Origin: Streptomyces sp. LHD-70
GTDB lineage: Bacteria > Actinomycetota > Actinomycetes > Streptomycetales > Streptomycetaceae
Direction of reading: 5' to 3'
DNA length: 64,000 bases
Assembly (NCBI RefSeq): GCF_031157275.1
Contig: NZ_JAVIFW010000002.1
Location: 496,001 to 560,000, forward strand
Position 1 is the stretch's first letter, and each line of letters starts with the position of its first letter. The notes below the pieces were generated by a model. The model made no database searches, was not told the DNA's origin, and saw only the letters and a list, made by a program, of their open reading frames with translations. Positions 40,708 through 50,077 of the stretch are shown here, piece by piece. Made by a program: the position numbers and the translations under genes.

Positions 40708-41115
40708 GGGTTCCTCCTCATGAGTCCACTTGTTCACTACAAGAGAGGGCACGCGACATCCCACCGACACCCCTGACGGCGCGAGTTGAGTGCCCCAGTG
40801 TGCTCGTGAGTCGGCGCTCCCCACAGCGCGTGACCCATTGACCCGAGCTCTTCGCGCTCAACTATTAGCCATGGGGTTCGGCCCGGCCACACCCTTTTGG
40901 TCTCGGTTCGATCACACCTGACACGTACATCTTCCGAAATGTGGACAAACCGATCCTAGATAGATGGCCGCGAAACGGACTCGTTACCCATCTATCGGTC
41001 AGCTACGTCCGGTATTCGGACGGCCCGTGAGACAAAACCTGTTGCGCGTACGGCGCCGCGGGTCACTTCCGTTCAAGGCGCGTAGACCCGACGCCGGGAA
41101 CGACCCCGGAAAACG
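40708..41115. other. Regulatory gap upstream of oligopeptide operon 2
   Basis: This 408-bp stretch between the operon 2 binding-protein start and the typA terminator has no coding signal. It is A/T-richer at 40850-41000 and holds the inverted repeat at 40959-40996. I found no convincing -35/-10 pair. Confidence 0.5.
40959..40996. promoter_or_regulatory. Inverted repeat upstream of oligopeptide operon 2
   Basis: GATAGATGG and CCATCTATC form 9-bp arms 20 nt apart, about 250 bp before the binding-protein start. It may be an operator; no regulator can be named. Confidence 0.4.
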
Positions 41116-41165
41116 CCGACTGGCCCGACTCTACGCCGAGTTGGGCGTGGAGTCGGGCCAGTCGG
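41116..41165 (-). terminator. Terminator of typA
   Basis: A perfect 16-bp stem (41116-41131 with 41150-41165) continues after one mismatch into a 5-bp inner stem; on the minus strand CGTTTTCC follows. Confidence 0.88.
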
Positions 41166-41220
41166 AAAGGCTCTGGCGGAGCCTCAGGTGTGCTGGGGTG
41201 CCTCAGCTGTGTTCGGTGCC

Positions 41221-43128
41221 TCAGCTGTGCTTGGCGCGCGAGGCGTTGCGGGCGCGCTCGGTCTTGTTCAGGTTGACCTTGCGGATACGCACGGCCTCCG
41301 GGGTCACCTCGACGCACTCGTCGTCGCGGCAGAACTCCAGGCACTGCTCCAGGGAGAGCTTGCGGGCCGGCACCACGTTCTCGGTGGTGTCCGCGGAAGC
41401 CGCACGCATGTTGGTGAGCTTCTTCTCCTTGGTGATGTTCACGTCCATGTCGTCGGCGCGCGAGTTCTCGCCGACGATCATGCCCTCGTACACCTCGGTG
41501 CCGGGCTCGGTGAACAGGACGCCGCGCTCCTGCAGGTTGATCATCGCGAACGGGGTGACCGAACCGGCGCGGTCGGCGACCAGCGAACCGTTGTTACGGG
41601 TCGTCAGCGTGCCGAACCACGGCTCGTGGCCCTCGTGGATGGAGTGCGCGATACCCGTACCGCGGGTGTTGGTGAGGAACTCCGTACGGAAGCCGATGAG
41701 GCCACGGGACGGGACGACGAACTCCATGCGGACCCAGCCGGAGCCGTGGTTCGACATGTTGTCCATGCGGCCCTTGCGGACGCCCATGAGCTGGGTGACG
41801 GCGCCCATGTGCTCCTCGGGCACGTCGATCGTCATGCGCTCGACCGGCTCGTGCGTCTTGCCGTCGATCTCCTGCGTGACGACCTGCGGCTTGCCGATGG
41901 TCAGCTCGAAGCCCTCGCGGCGCATCTGCTCGACCAGGATCGCCAGGGCCAGCTCACCGCGGCCCTGCACCTCCCAGGCGTCGGGGCGCTCGGTGTCGAG
42001 GACGCGGAGCGAGACGTTACCGATCAGCTCGCGGTCCAGGCGGTCCTTGACCTGGCGGGCGGTGACCTTGCGGTCCTTGACGGCGGCCTTCGCGTCGGCG
42101 CCCTTGCCGGTGCCGCCGCGGCCGACGAGCGGCGAGGTGTTCGTACCGATCGTCATGGAGATCGCGGGCTCGTCGACCGTGATCAGCGGCAGCGCGACCG
42201 GGTTCTCCGGGTCGGCCAGGGTCTCGCCGATCATGATGTCCGGGATACCGGCGACGGCGCAGATGTCACCGGGGCCCGCGACCTCGGCGGGCTTGCGGGT
42301 GAGCGCCTCGGTCATCATCAGCTCGGAGATGCGGACGTTCGCGACGGAGCCGTCGCGCTTCATCCAGGCCACGGTCTGGCCCTTGCGCAGCTCGCCCTGC
42401 TCGACGCGGAGCAGCGCGATACGGCCGAGGAAGTTGTCGGCGTCGAGGTTCGTGACGTGCGCCTGCAGCGGGCCGTTCTCGTCGAACTTGGGCGCCGGGA
42501 CGTGCTCCAGGAGCGTGGTGAAGAACGGCTCCAGGTTGGTGGAGTCCGCCGGGACCGTGCCGTCCTCCGGCTTGGTCAGCGACGCGACGCCGTCACGGCC
42601 GCAGGCGTAGACGATCGGGAACTCGATCTGGTCCTCGTCGGCGTCCAGGTCGAGGAAGAGGTCGTACGTCTCGTTGACCACCTCGTCGATCCGGGAGTCC
42701 GGGCGGTCCGTCTTGTTGATGCAGAGGATGACGGGCAGCCGCTGCATCAGGGCCTTGCGCAGCACGAAGCGGGTCTGCGGCAGCGGGCCCTCGGAGGCGT
42801 CGACGAGCAGGACGACCGCGTCCACCATCGACAGGCCGCGCTCGACCTCGCCACCGAAGTCGGCGTGGCCGGGGGTGTCGATGATGTTGATCGTGATGGC
42901 GTCGCCGCCATCCTTGGGGTGGTACTTCACCGCCGTGTTCTTCGCCAGGATCGTGATGCCCTTCTCACGCTCCAGGTCGTTCGAGTCCATCATGCGGTCG
43001 TCGAGCGACTCGGCGGCGTGCGCGGCGAATGCACCCGCCTGCTTGAGCATGGCGTCGACGATGGTCGTCTTGCCGTGGTCGACGTGGGCGACGATGGCGA
43101 CGTTACGAATGTCATGGCGCGTGGGCAT
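41221..43128 (-). CDS. typA: Ribosome-associated translational GTPase TypA/BipA
   Basis: A 635-aa GTPase of the elongation-factor G family that helps 50S subunit assembly and stress adaptation. ATG 43126-43128 opens MPTRHDIRNVAIVAHVDHGKTT with the G1 loop at once; the open frame further upstream is unrelated. G2/G3 (DTPGHADFGGEVERGL) and G4 (NKTDRPD) are intact. The EF-G domain III/V-like region and the BipA-specific C-terminal domain complete the normal length. It is transcribed alone with its own strong terminator and lies between the oligopeptide operons and an orphan binding protein. Confidence 0.96.
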   Translation of the reverse strand: MPTRHDIRNVAIVAHVDHGKTTIVDAMLKQAGAFAAHAAESLDDRMMDSNDLEREKGITILAKNTAVKYHPKDGGDAITINIIDTPGHADFGGEVERGLSMVDAVVLLVDASEGPLPQTRFVLRKALMQRLPVILCINKTDRPDSRIDEVVNETYDLFLDLDADEDQIEFPIVYACGRDGVASLTKPEDGTVPADSTNLEPFFTTLLEHVPAPKFDENGPLQAHVTNLDADNFLGRIALLRVEQGELRKGQTVAWMKRDGSVANVRISELMMTEALTRKPAEVAGPGDICAVAGIPDIMIGETLADPENPVALPLITVDEPAISMTIGTNTSPLVGRGGTGKGADAKAAVKDRKVTARQVKDRLDRELIGNVSLRVLDTERPDAWEVQGRGELALAILVEQMRREGFELTIGKPQVVTQEIDGKTHEPVERMTIDVPEEHMGAVTQLMGVRKGRMDNMSNHGSGWVRMEFVVPSRGLIGFRTEFLTNTRGTGIAHSIHEGHEPWFGTLTTRNNGSLVADRAGSVTPFAMINLQERGVLFTEPGTEVYEGMIVGENSRADDMDVNITKEKKLTNMRAASADTTENVVPARKLSLEQCLEFCRDDECVEVTPEAVRIRKVNLNKTERARNASRAKHS

Positions 43129-43305
43129 ACTTGCGGCGCTTCTCCCGGGAAGAGTGGTCGGCTGGCGCGTACGGTCCGGTACGCGAGCCCTGCCGGGCTG
43201 GACACGCCACGGCCTCACCCCATCCTACGTTGACCTCGCAGGGGCGGCATGGGCGGGGTCCGCGAGGAGGTCCGGGGCAGGCGCCCCGAACCCCCTCCCA
43301 CGTCG

Positions 43306-45660
43306 CTACTTCTTCGGCTTCCCGGCCCCCGGCTTCACGTAGCCGATGTCCTCGAAGTGCGGCGTCTCGAAGCCGAAGGCGCCCGCGTTCGCGAGGTTCG
43401 GCCGCGCCGCGTACAGCTGCGGCCGCTGGTAGAGCGGGAGGGAACCGGCCGCGGCCCAGATCCGGGCGTCGGCCTTGCGCACCAGCTCCCGCGCCTTCGC
43501 CTCGTCCAGCTCCGCCACGGCCTGCTCGAAGAGCTGGTCGATGTGGTCGGTGCCGACGCGGGTGTAGTTCTGCTCGACGTTCAGCGACCCGTCGGCCGCG
43601 GGCACCGGCTTGGCGAAGATCGGCCGGCCGTCGGTGGCCGGGTAGGCGGAGGCGGGCCACGAGTAGAGCGCCAGGTCGTACTGGCCGGACGCGATGTGGT
43701 CCTTGAAGTAGCTGTCGTCCTCGACCTTCTCGATCTCCGTACGGACCCCGATCCGCTCCAGCATGCGGGAGATCTTGTCGCCGACGGTACGCAGCGACTC
43801 CGAGCCGGGACCGGAGGGGAGGACGAAGCGGAGGGTCAGCGCCTTGCCGTCCTTGGCCATCGGCCCGGAGGCGGGCTTGGCCGCGGAACCCTTGGCGCCC
43901 TTCCCCTTCTCCTTGTCCTGCTCCTTCTCCTTGTCCTTCTCCTTCTCCTTCTTCTGTGGCTCGGCTTCCTTCTTGTCCTTGGCCTTCTCGCCGTCCCCCT
44001 CCTTCTTCTCCTTCTCCTTCTTCTCCTTCTCTTCCTTCTCGTTCTTGGCCTTCTCGTCCTTCGGGGCGGCCGTGCCCTTCGGGGCGTACGCGCCCGGGAC
44101 CGCGTCCCTGCTCTTCGCCTGCTGCCGGTCGTCCCGGTCGGCGGGCTTGTCGTCCTGGCCGACGATGTACGTGCCGTCGCCGGACTCGGACTCGGAGCCG
44201 GACTCGGAGCCGGACGAGCCGGCCTCGGACTCCTTCTCCGACTTGCCCTTCTCCTTCTTCTCGGACTCGGAGCCCGCGCCCTTCTCCTCGAGCACACCGC
44301 CGCGCTCCCAGCCCGCCTCGGCGAGCAGGGCCTGGGCCTCGGCGGTGTCCTGGCTGCCGAGGGCCTTGCTGTTGTCGGCGTACGCGTACTGCCCGGCGAG
44401 GGCGAGGTGGCTGCCGACCGGCTTCGCGGGGAGGCCGAGCGGCTTGAGCACGGTCTCGGCGATCTCGGCGCGGTCGATGGCGCGGGCCACGGCACGGCGG
44501 ACGCGCTCGTCGGCGAGCGGGCCCTCGGCGCCGTTCAGGGCGAGCTGGGTGTAGGCCGGTTCGAGGGACTTGCGGACCTTGAAGCCGCGCAGGCCGTTCT
44601 GCTGTTCCGCGTACTGCTTGATCGCCTTGCGGTTCTTCTCGCGGGCCTCGATCTCCTCTTCCGCCTGCTCCTCCCCCTTCGCGCCGTGTGCGATCGCCCA
44701 GGAGCGCAGCGCCTGTGCGGGGGTCAGGTCGGCGCCGGGGCCGTGGGTCAGCGGGCCCTTGGCGCCGGCCTCGCGGCGGGCGAGCTCGATCCGCTCCGCA
44801 TCGTTGGCACCGATCTCGGCCAGGTCGACCTTGCCCTCGGCGAGCGCGGCTGCCCGTTTCGCGCGCGGTACGGCACGGAAGACCAGCTTCTCCAGCTTGG
44901 CGGGCTCACCCCACCAGCGCGGGTTGCGGACCAGCGTCATCTCGCCGGCCTTGCGGTCCGTCTTCGCGATGCTGAACGGTCCCGCGGAGACCTTCAGCTT
45001 GCCGCGCGCCCCGTCGTTGAAGCTGTCCGGCGTCCCCATGACCTCCTTGGGGTACAGCGGCGAAAACAGCGAGCGCCAGTCCGCGTACGGCTTGGCGAAG
45101 GTGACCCGTACCTCCAGGTTGTTGGCGCCGCGCTCGACCTTCTCGATGCGGTCGTACCCGGCGTTGCGGGCGGTCCAGTACGCGCTGTCCTTGCCGGACA
45201 GGGCACGCCACTGGGCGGCGAAGTCGGCGGCGCCGATCTCCCGGCCGTCGCTCCAGACCGCCTGCTGGTTGAGCTTGTAGAGCACGACCTGCTTGGGCTC
45301 GCGCTCGATGACCTCGGCCTTCTCCAGGAAGTCCGGGTTGGCCTGCGGGCGGCCCTTCTCGTCGAGCGTGAACATCGACGGGAGTACGGCGCCGGCGACG
45401 CGGTTCGTGGCCGGATCGGCGTCCGCCTGGAAGGAGTTGAGGGTCTGCGGCAGTCCGTCCACGGCCCAGGTGACCTTGCCCCCGTCGACGAGTCGGTCGC
45501 GTGCCGCGGGCGCGATGTCCTGACCGGCGGTGGGGGTGCCGGACTCGTCGCTCGAGCCGCAGCCGGCCAGGGCGGGCACGGCGAGGACTCCCGTGGTGAG
45601 GAGGGCGGCAGCTCTGCGGACATGGCGCTTTCTGACGCCGGCCGAATCGATTCGGGCCAT
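43306..45660 (-). CDS. Orphan family-5 substrate-binding lipoprotein with a Lys/Glu-rich insert
   Basis: A 784-aa lipoprotein, about 200 residues longer than usual for the family. ATG 45658-45660 follows GGAGGTAC. The basic signal peptide ends at LAGC with Cys34. Residues about 60-450 and 610-784 form an SBP_5 fold (TFAKPYADWRSLFSPLYPKE; NRKAIKQYAEQ; the late AAAGSLPLYQRPQLYAARPN motif). Between them residues about 460-595 are low-complexity, at first Ser/Glu/Gly (GSESESG) and then runs of KEKEKE type with few other residues. No permease or ATPase genes adjoin. It may serve the nearby oligopeptide transporters, or bind without transport. Confidence 0.85.
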   Translation of the reverse strand: MARIDSAGVRKRHVRRAAALLTTGVLAVPALAGCGSSDESGTPTAGQDIAPAARDRLVDGGKVTWAVDGLPQTLNSFQADADPATNRVAGAVLPSMFTLDEKGRPQANPDFLEKAEVIEREPKQVVLYKLNQQAVWSDGREIGAADFAAQWRALSGKDSAYWTARNAGYDRIEKVERGANNLEVRVTFAKPYADWRSLFSPLYPKEVMGTPDSFNDGARGKLKVSAGPFSIAKTDRKAGEMTLVRNPRWWGEPAKLEKLVFRAVPRAKRAAALAEGKVDLAEIGANDAERIELARREAGAKGPLTHGPGADLTPAQALRSWAIAHGAKGEEQAEEEIEAREKNRKAIKQYAEQQNGLRGFKVRKSLEPAYTQLALNGAEGPLADERVRRAVARAIDRAEIAETVLKPLGLPAKPVGSHLALAGQYAYADNSKALGSQDTAEAQALLAEAGWERGGVLEEKGAGSESEKKEKGKSEKESEAGSSGSESGSESESGDGTYIVGQDDKPADRDDRQQAKSRDAVPGAYAPKGTAAPKDEKAKNEKEEKEKKEKEKKEGDGEKAKDKKEAEPQKKEKEKDKEKEQDKEKGKGAKGSAAKPASGPMAKDGKALTLRFVLPSGPGSESLRTVGDKISRMLERIGVRTEIEKVEDDSYFKDHIASGQYDLALYSWPASAYPATDGRPIFAKPVPAADGSLNVEQNYTRVGTDHIDQLFEQAVAELDEAKARELVRKADARIWAAAGSLPLYQRPQLYAARPNLANAGAFGFETPHFEDIGYVKPGAGKPKK

Positions 45661-46103
45661 GGCTAGGTACCTCCGGGGCTCGCCCGGCCGCCCGAATCCG
45701 GTGTAGGCCGGGTTTGATCACGTTTGGCGGTATAAGGAGTTGATCACACCTATCGCCCCCACTGAAGGTGACCGGTGCGCGCCCGCGCCACAGACACGGC
45801 GACACGCCGCCCGAACCCCACCCACCCGGCCCAACAGCGCCCCATTGGCCGAGGGTGGGGCAGGCCGTCGAGGCGTACCGTCGGAAGTGGGACGGCGGGC
45901 CGTACAGCTGAGGGCCGGCCGCCCTGCCGCGAGCGAGAGCGCGGCCACCGGAGGTCGATCGCGGGCGCTGAGCGCAAGGGACCGGCCACTCGGTGCACCG
46001 AAGCGTTCAATCCGCGCGCATCCCTTCACAACCCAGGATGTGACGCGCGACACTCGCAGGCGCATGAGGATGCCACCGCACCACCGCGGAAGTGAGGGCA
46101 GTC
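45661..46103. other. Divergent promoter region
   Basis: This 443-bp gap separates the orphan binding-protein gene from the sdh-linked coiled-coil gene. Apart from the duplicated TTGATCAC listed separately I see nothing in it, neither coding nor a clear promoter. Confidence 0.45.
45714..45747. promoter_or_regulatory. Duplicated TTGATCAC element
   Basis: TTGATCAC occurs at 45714-45721 and 45740-45747, 26 bp apart, about 55 bp before the orphan binding-protein start. Each contains the palindrome TGATCA; possible operator pair. Confidence 0.3.
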
Positions 46104-46391
46104 ATGTCTCTTCAAGACGATCTGAAAGCCGCGCAGCGCTCCCTGGACGAGCTCGGGCGCTCCGTCGACAGCCTGGAGCGGCAGGTCGGCGACACCCTTG
46201 ACGTACGCCGGGTGCGCGCCGACACCGACCATCTGCGCGCCAGCCTCGCCCAGCTCCGCGAGGCCGCACCCGGACAGGGCCCCGGCGCCCGCCCCGAGGT
46301 GATCCGGATCCCGGACAAGCCGTACGACAGCTCTCTGTGGTCGGACGTGGACGACGAGGGCCTGGGCGCGAAGGACCGGCACGCACCCTGA
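46104..46391 (+). CDS. Small coiled-coil protein upstream of sdh
   Basis: A 95-aa cytoplasmic protein. ATG 46104 lies 6 nt after GAGGG; an in-frame GTG at 46092 is inside the ribosome site and was not used. Residues about 1-60 form a heptad-rich helix (LKAAQRSLDELGRSVDSLER, then VRRVRADTDHLRASLAQLRE). The tail contains IRIPDKPYDSSLWSDVDDEG. There is no metal or enzyme motif. It ends 70 bp before the succinate dehydrogenase membrane subunit and is probably co-transcribed. Function unknown. Confidence 0.72.
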   Translation: MSLQDDLKAAQRSLDELGRSVDSLERQVGDTLDVRRVRADTDHLRASLAQLREAAPGQGPGARPEVIRIPDKPYDSSLWSDVDDEGLGAKDRHAP

Positions 46392-46461
46392 CAACCGGCC
46401 CGGGTGGAACCCACCCCCGTCCCCCACCGACGACCGGTAGCTCTCCCCACTGGAGATCCCG

Positions 46462-47286
46462 TTGGCCACTGGCACCGAACCCGACCTCGATCCCGCGGGC
46501 GGGGTGCGCGGCGCCTCGCGTGCCGCCATCGCCGCCCCGCATCTGCGCACCGACCGCTGGTGGCTTTCGCCCGCGCTGACCGCCGCGGGCCTGCTCGCCT
46601 TCGTCGTCTACTCGACCTGGCGGGCCTTCGCGAACGCGGACTACTACGCGGCGCCCTATGTCTCGCCGTTCTACTCGCCGTGCCTGGCGGAGAACTGCGT
46701 CCCCATGAAGGGCGGGCCCAACTGGGAGATCTTCGGGAGCTGGTGGGGCCTGTCCCCCGCTCTCCTCATCCTGATCTTCCCGCTCGGCTTCCGGCTGACC
46801 TGCTACTACTACCGCAAGGCGTACTACCGGGGCTTCTGGGCCTCGCCGCCCGCCTGCGCCGTGGCCGAGCCGCACAAGAAGTACAGCGGTGAGACGCGCT
46901 TCCCGCTGATCCTGCAGAACATCCACCGGTACTTCTTCTACGCGGCCGTGCCGGTCGCCGTGATCCTCACGTACGACACCGTGCTCGCCTTCCGGGACGA
47001 GAGTTACGCGTGGGGGCACATGGGGCTCGGCACCGTGGTGATGCTGGTGAACATCGGGCTCATCTGGGCGTACACGCTGTCCTGTCACTCCTGCCGGCAC
47101 ATCGTCGGCGGCAAGCTGAAGCACTTCTCGAAGCACCCGGTGCGGTACCGGATGTGGCAGTGGGCAGGGAAGCTGAATGCCCGTCATATGCAGCTCGCCT
47201 GGGCCTCGTTGATCAGCGTGGCCGTCGCCGACCTGTACGTGTATCTGCTCGCCACCGGCGCCTTCGCCGACCCGCGGTTCTTCTAG
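46462..47286 (+). CDS. sdhC: Succinate dehydrogenase membrane subunit (cytochrome b type, Sdh1-like)
   Basis: A 274-aa integral membrane protein starting at TTG 46462 behind GGAG. It has about five hydrophobic helices (around residues 32-52, 95-115, 152-172, 190-212 and 240-262). His residues within or near helices (NIHRYFFYAA, the SCHSCRHIVGG segment and KLNARHMQLAW) could bind haem. This layout matches the membrane anchor of actinobacterial Sdh1 (Rv0249c type) rather than the small SdhC/SdhD pair. It would carry electrons from succinate to menaquinone. It precedes sdhA by 13 bp. Confidence 0.85.
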   Translation: MATGTEPDLDPAGGVRGASRAAIAAPHLRTDRWWLSPALTAAGLLAFVVYSTWRAFANADYYAAPYVSPFYSPCLAENCVPMKGGPNWEIFGSWWGLSPALLILIFPLGFRLTCYYYRKAYYRGFWASPPACAVAEPHKKYSGETRFPLILQNIHRYFFYAAVPVAVILTYDTVLAFRDESYAWGHMGLGTVVMLVNIGLIWAYTLSCHSCRHIVGGKLKHFSKHPVRYRMWQWAGKLNARHMQLAWASLISVAVADLYVYLLATGAFADPRFF

Positions 47287-47299
47287 GAAGGGTGCCTCG

Positions 47300-49246
47300 A
47301 TGACTCAGGTGGAGCGGCAGCAGTGGGACGTGGTCGTGGTCGGCGCGGGCGGCGCCGGCCTGCGCGCCGCGATCGAGGCGCGCGAGCAGGGTGCTCGTAC
47401 GGCCGTGATCTGCAAGTCGCTGTTCGGCAAGGCGCACACGGTGATGGCCGAGGGCGGCATCGCCGCGGCGATGGGCAACGCCAACGAGCACGACGGCTGG
47501 CAGGTGCACTTCCGCGACACGATGCGCGGCGGCAAGTTCCTCAACCAGTGGCGGATGGCCGAGCTGCACGCGCGCGAAGCACCGGACCGCGTATGGGAGT
47601 TGGAGACCTGGGGCGCGCTCTTCGACCGGACCGCGGACGGGCGGATCTCGCAGCGGAACTTCGGCGGGCACGAGTACCCGCGGCTCGCGCACGTCGGCGA
47701 CCGTACGGGACTTGAGCTGATCCGCACGCTGCAGCAGAAGATCGTCGCCCTGCAGCAGGAGGACTTCCGGGAGACCGGGGACTACGAAAGCGGGTTGAAG
47801 GTCTTCCAGGAGTGCACCGTCACCCGGATCGTGAAGGACGCCGACGGCCGGGTCGCCGGAGTCTTCTGCTACGAGCGGGAGTCCGGGCGGTTCTTCGTCA
47901 TCGAGGCGTCGGCCGTGGTGATCGCGACCGGCGGCATCGGCAAGTCCTTCAAGGTGACGTCGAACTCGTGGGAGTACACGGGTGACGGCCACGCCCTCGC
48001 CCTGCTCGCGGGCGCGCCGCTGCTCAACATGGAGTTCGTGCAGTTCCACCCGACGGGCATGGTCTGGCCGCCGTCCGTGAAGGGCATCCTGGTCACCGAG
48101 TCGGTGCGCGGCGACGGCGGGGTGCTCCGGAACTCCGAGGGCAAGCGGTTCATGTTCGACTACATCCCGGACGTCTTCAAGGAGAAGTACGCGGAGTCCG
48201 AGGCCGAGGGCGACCGCTGGTACGACGACCCCGACAACAACCGCCGCCCGCCGGAGCTGCTGCCCCGCGACGAGGTGGCCCGCGCCATCAACGCCGAGGT
48301 GAAGGCCGGCCGCGGCTCCCCGCACGGCGGGGTGTTCCTGGACGTGTCGACGCGGATGCCCGCCGACCGGATCCGGCGCCGGCTGCCGTCCATGTACCAC
48401 CAGTTCAAGGAGCTGGCCGACGTGGACATCACGGCCGAGGCGATGGAGGTCGGCCCGACCTGCCACTACGTCATGGGCGGCATCGCGGTCGACTCGGACT
48501 CGGCGGCGGCGCGCGCCGTGCCGGGCCTCTACGCGGCGGGCGAGGTGGCCGGCGGGATGCACGGCTCCAACCGGCTCGGCGGGAACTCGCTCTCCGACCT
48601 GCTCGTGTTCGGGCGGCGGGCCGGACAGCACGCGGCGCAGTACGCGGCCGGGCTCGGTGAACGGCCCGCGCTCGACGAGGGCCAGGTGGACGCCGCCGCG
48701 GCCGAGGCGCTGCGGCCGTTCTCGGCGGAGGGTCCCACACCGGGCGAGGCGGACGAAGGGCGGCCGCCGGAGAACCCGTACACCCTGCATCAGGAGTTGC
48801 AGCAGGCCATGAACGATCTCGTCGGGATCATCCGGCGGGAGCCCGAGATGGAGCAGGCCCTTAAGAAGCTGGCCGATCTGCGGGTGCGGGCGCGGCGGGC
48901 CGGGGTCGAGGGGCACCGGCAGTTCAACCCCGGCTGGCACCTCGCCCTGGATCTGCGGAACATGCTGCTCGTCTCGGAGTGCATCGCGCGGGCCGCCCTG
49001 GAGCGCACCGAGTCGCGCGGCGGGCACACGCGCGAGGACTGGCCCGAGATGGACCGGCAGTGGCGGCACGCCAACCTGCTGTGCCGGCTCGCCGATCCCA
49101 CCGGCGGGCTCGCGGCCACCGACCCGGTGCGCGGCCAGATCCGCCTCGAACGCGAGGAGACCGAACCCATCCGACCCGACCTGCTCGCCCTGTTCGAGAA
49201 GGAAGAGCTGGTCAAGTACCTCAGCGAAGAGGAGCTCGGGAGTTGA
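47300..49246 (+). CDS. sdhA: Succinate dehydrogenase/fumarate reductase flavoprotein subunit
   Basis: A 648-aa FAD enzyme. The dinucleotide fold VVGAGGAGLRAAIEA is at the N-terminus. HTVMAEGGIAAAMGN carries the His that binds FAD covalently. HPTGM and the catalytic region around the REMxxR-like and SVRGDGG segments are present, as is GSNRLGGNSLSDLLVFGRRAG near residue 420. The length fits the Sdh1 type. It oxidises succinate to fumarate at the cytoplasmic face of the membrane. The stop overlaps the sdhB start by 4 bp. Confidence 0.95.
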   Translation: MTQVERQQWDVVVVGAGGAGLRAAIEAREQGARTAVICKSLFGKAHTVMAEGGIAAAMGNANEHDGWQVHFRDTMRGGKFLNQWRMAELHAREAPDRVWELETWGALFDRTADGRISQRNFGGHEYPRLAHVGDRTGLELIRTLQQKIVALQQEDFRETGDYESGLKVFQECTVTRIVKDADGRVAGVFCYERESGRFFVIEASAVVIATGGIGKSFKVTSNSWEYTGDGHALALLAGAPLLNMEFVQFHPTGMVWPPSVKGILVTESVRGDGGVLRNSEGKRFMFDYIPDVFKEKYAESEAEGDRWYDDPDNNRRPPELLPRDEVARAINAEVKAGRGSPHGGVFLDVSTRMPADRIRRRLPSMYHQFKELADVDITAEAMEVGPTCHYVMGGIAVDSDSAAARAVPGLYAAGEVAGGMHGSNRLGGNSLSDLLVFGRRAGQHAAQYAAGLGERPALDEGQVDAAAAEALRPFSAEGPTPGEADEGRPPENPYTLHQELQQAMNDLVGIIRREPEMEQALKKLADLRVRARRAGVEGHRQFNPGWHLALDLRNMLLVSECIARAALERTESRGGHTREDWPEMDRQWRHANLLCRLADPTGGLAATDPVRGQIRLEREETEPIRPDLLALFEKEELVKYLSEEELGS

Positions 49247-50013
49247 GTTCGTACGAAGCGGGCTTCAGGGTCTGGCGCGGGGACACCGAGGGCGGCGGCC
49301 TGGAGGACTACAGGGTCGAGGTCAACGACGGCGAGGTCGTGCTCGACATCATCCACCGGCTGCAGGCGACGCAGGCCCCCGATCTGGCCGTGCGCTGGAA
49401 CTGCAAGGCGGGCAAGTGCGGTTCGTGCTCGGCGGAGATCAACGGGCGGCCGCGGCTGATGTGCATGACGCGGATGTCGGTGTTCTCGCGCGAGGAGACG
49501 ATCACGGTGACGCCGCTGCGGGCGTTCCCGGTGATCCGCGATCTCGTCACGGATGTGGGCTTCAACTACAAGAAGGCGCGGGAGATCCCCTCGTTCGTAC
49601 CGCCGCGGGAGCTGGGGCCCGGTGAGTACCGGATGACGCAGGAGGACGTGGACCGCTCGCAGGAGTTCCGCAAGTGCATCGAGTGCTTCCTGTGCCAGGA
49701 CACCTGCCATGTGGTGCGTGACCACGAGGAGAACAAGGGCGCCTTCGCGGGCCCCCGCTTCCTGATGCGGATCGCCGAGCTGGACATGCACCCGCTGGAC
49801 GCCGCCGACGCCGAGGGCCTCGACCGCAAGACGACCGCGCAGGACGAGCACGGCCTCGGCTACTGCAACATCACCAAGTGCTGCAGCGAGGTGTGCCCGG
49901 AGGGCATCCACATCACCGACAACGCCCTGATCCCGCTGAAGGAGCGGGCCGCCGACCGGAAGTACGACCCGCTGGTGTGGCTGGGCAACACGATCCGGCG
50001 GCGCGGGCGCTGA
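49243..50013 (+). CDS. sdhB: Succinate dehydrogenase iron-sulfur subunit
   Basis: A 256-aa protein starting at TTG 49243, which overlaps the sdhA stop (TTGA) and follows GAGGAG. The N-terminal ferredoxin fold has CKAGKCGSC and a later Cys for the 2Fe-2S cluster. The C-terminal domain has CIECFLCQDTC for 4Fe-4S and CCSEVCPEGI for the third cluster. It passes electrons from SdhA to the membrane subunit. An upstream frame in the track overlaps sdhA and is not needed. Confidence 0.95.
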   Translation: MSSYEAGFRVWRGDTEGGGLEDYRVEVNDGEVVLDIIHRLQATQAPDLAVRWNCKAGKCGSCSAEINGRPRLMCMTRMSVFSREETITVTPLRAFPVIRDLVTDVGFNYKKAREIPSFVPPRELGPGEYRMTQEDVDRSQEFRKCIECFLCQDTCHVVRDHEENKGAFAGPRFLMRIAELDMHPLDAADAEGLDRKTTAQDEHGLGYCNITKCCSEVCPEGIHITDNALIPLKERAADRKYDPLVWLGNTIRRRGR

Positions 50014-50064
50014 GCCCCACAAGGGGTTCCACGGCGCCCGGTCGCGACCGGGCATAACGGGACA

Positions 50065-50070
50065 TACGCT
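50065..50070 (+). promoter_or_regulatory. Likely -10 of leaderless promoter, TPM gene
   Basis: TACGCT lies 7 nt before GTG 50078 and no ribosome site is seen. Confidence 0.45.
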
Positions 50071-50077
50071 CCCCCAT

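Noticed and set aside
40960-40975. AdpA-like site (TGGC...) upstream of the second peptide operon
   Set aside because: TGGCCGCGAA departs from the TGGCSNGWWY consensus at the required G; a single weak match has no value in GC-rich DNA.
43763-44554. Hydrophobic Phe/Ser/Leu-rich + strand frames that look like membrane proteins
   Set aside because: They are the reverse complement of the Lys/Glu-rich insert of the orphan binding protein, where AAG/GAG codons become CTT/CTC; no ribosome site.
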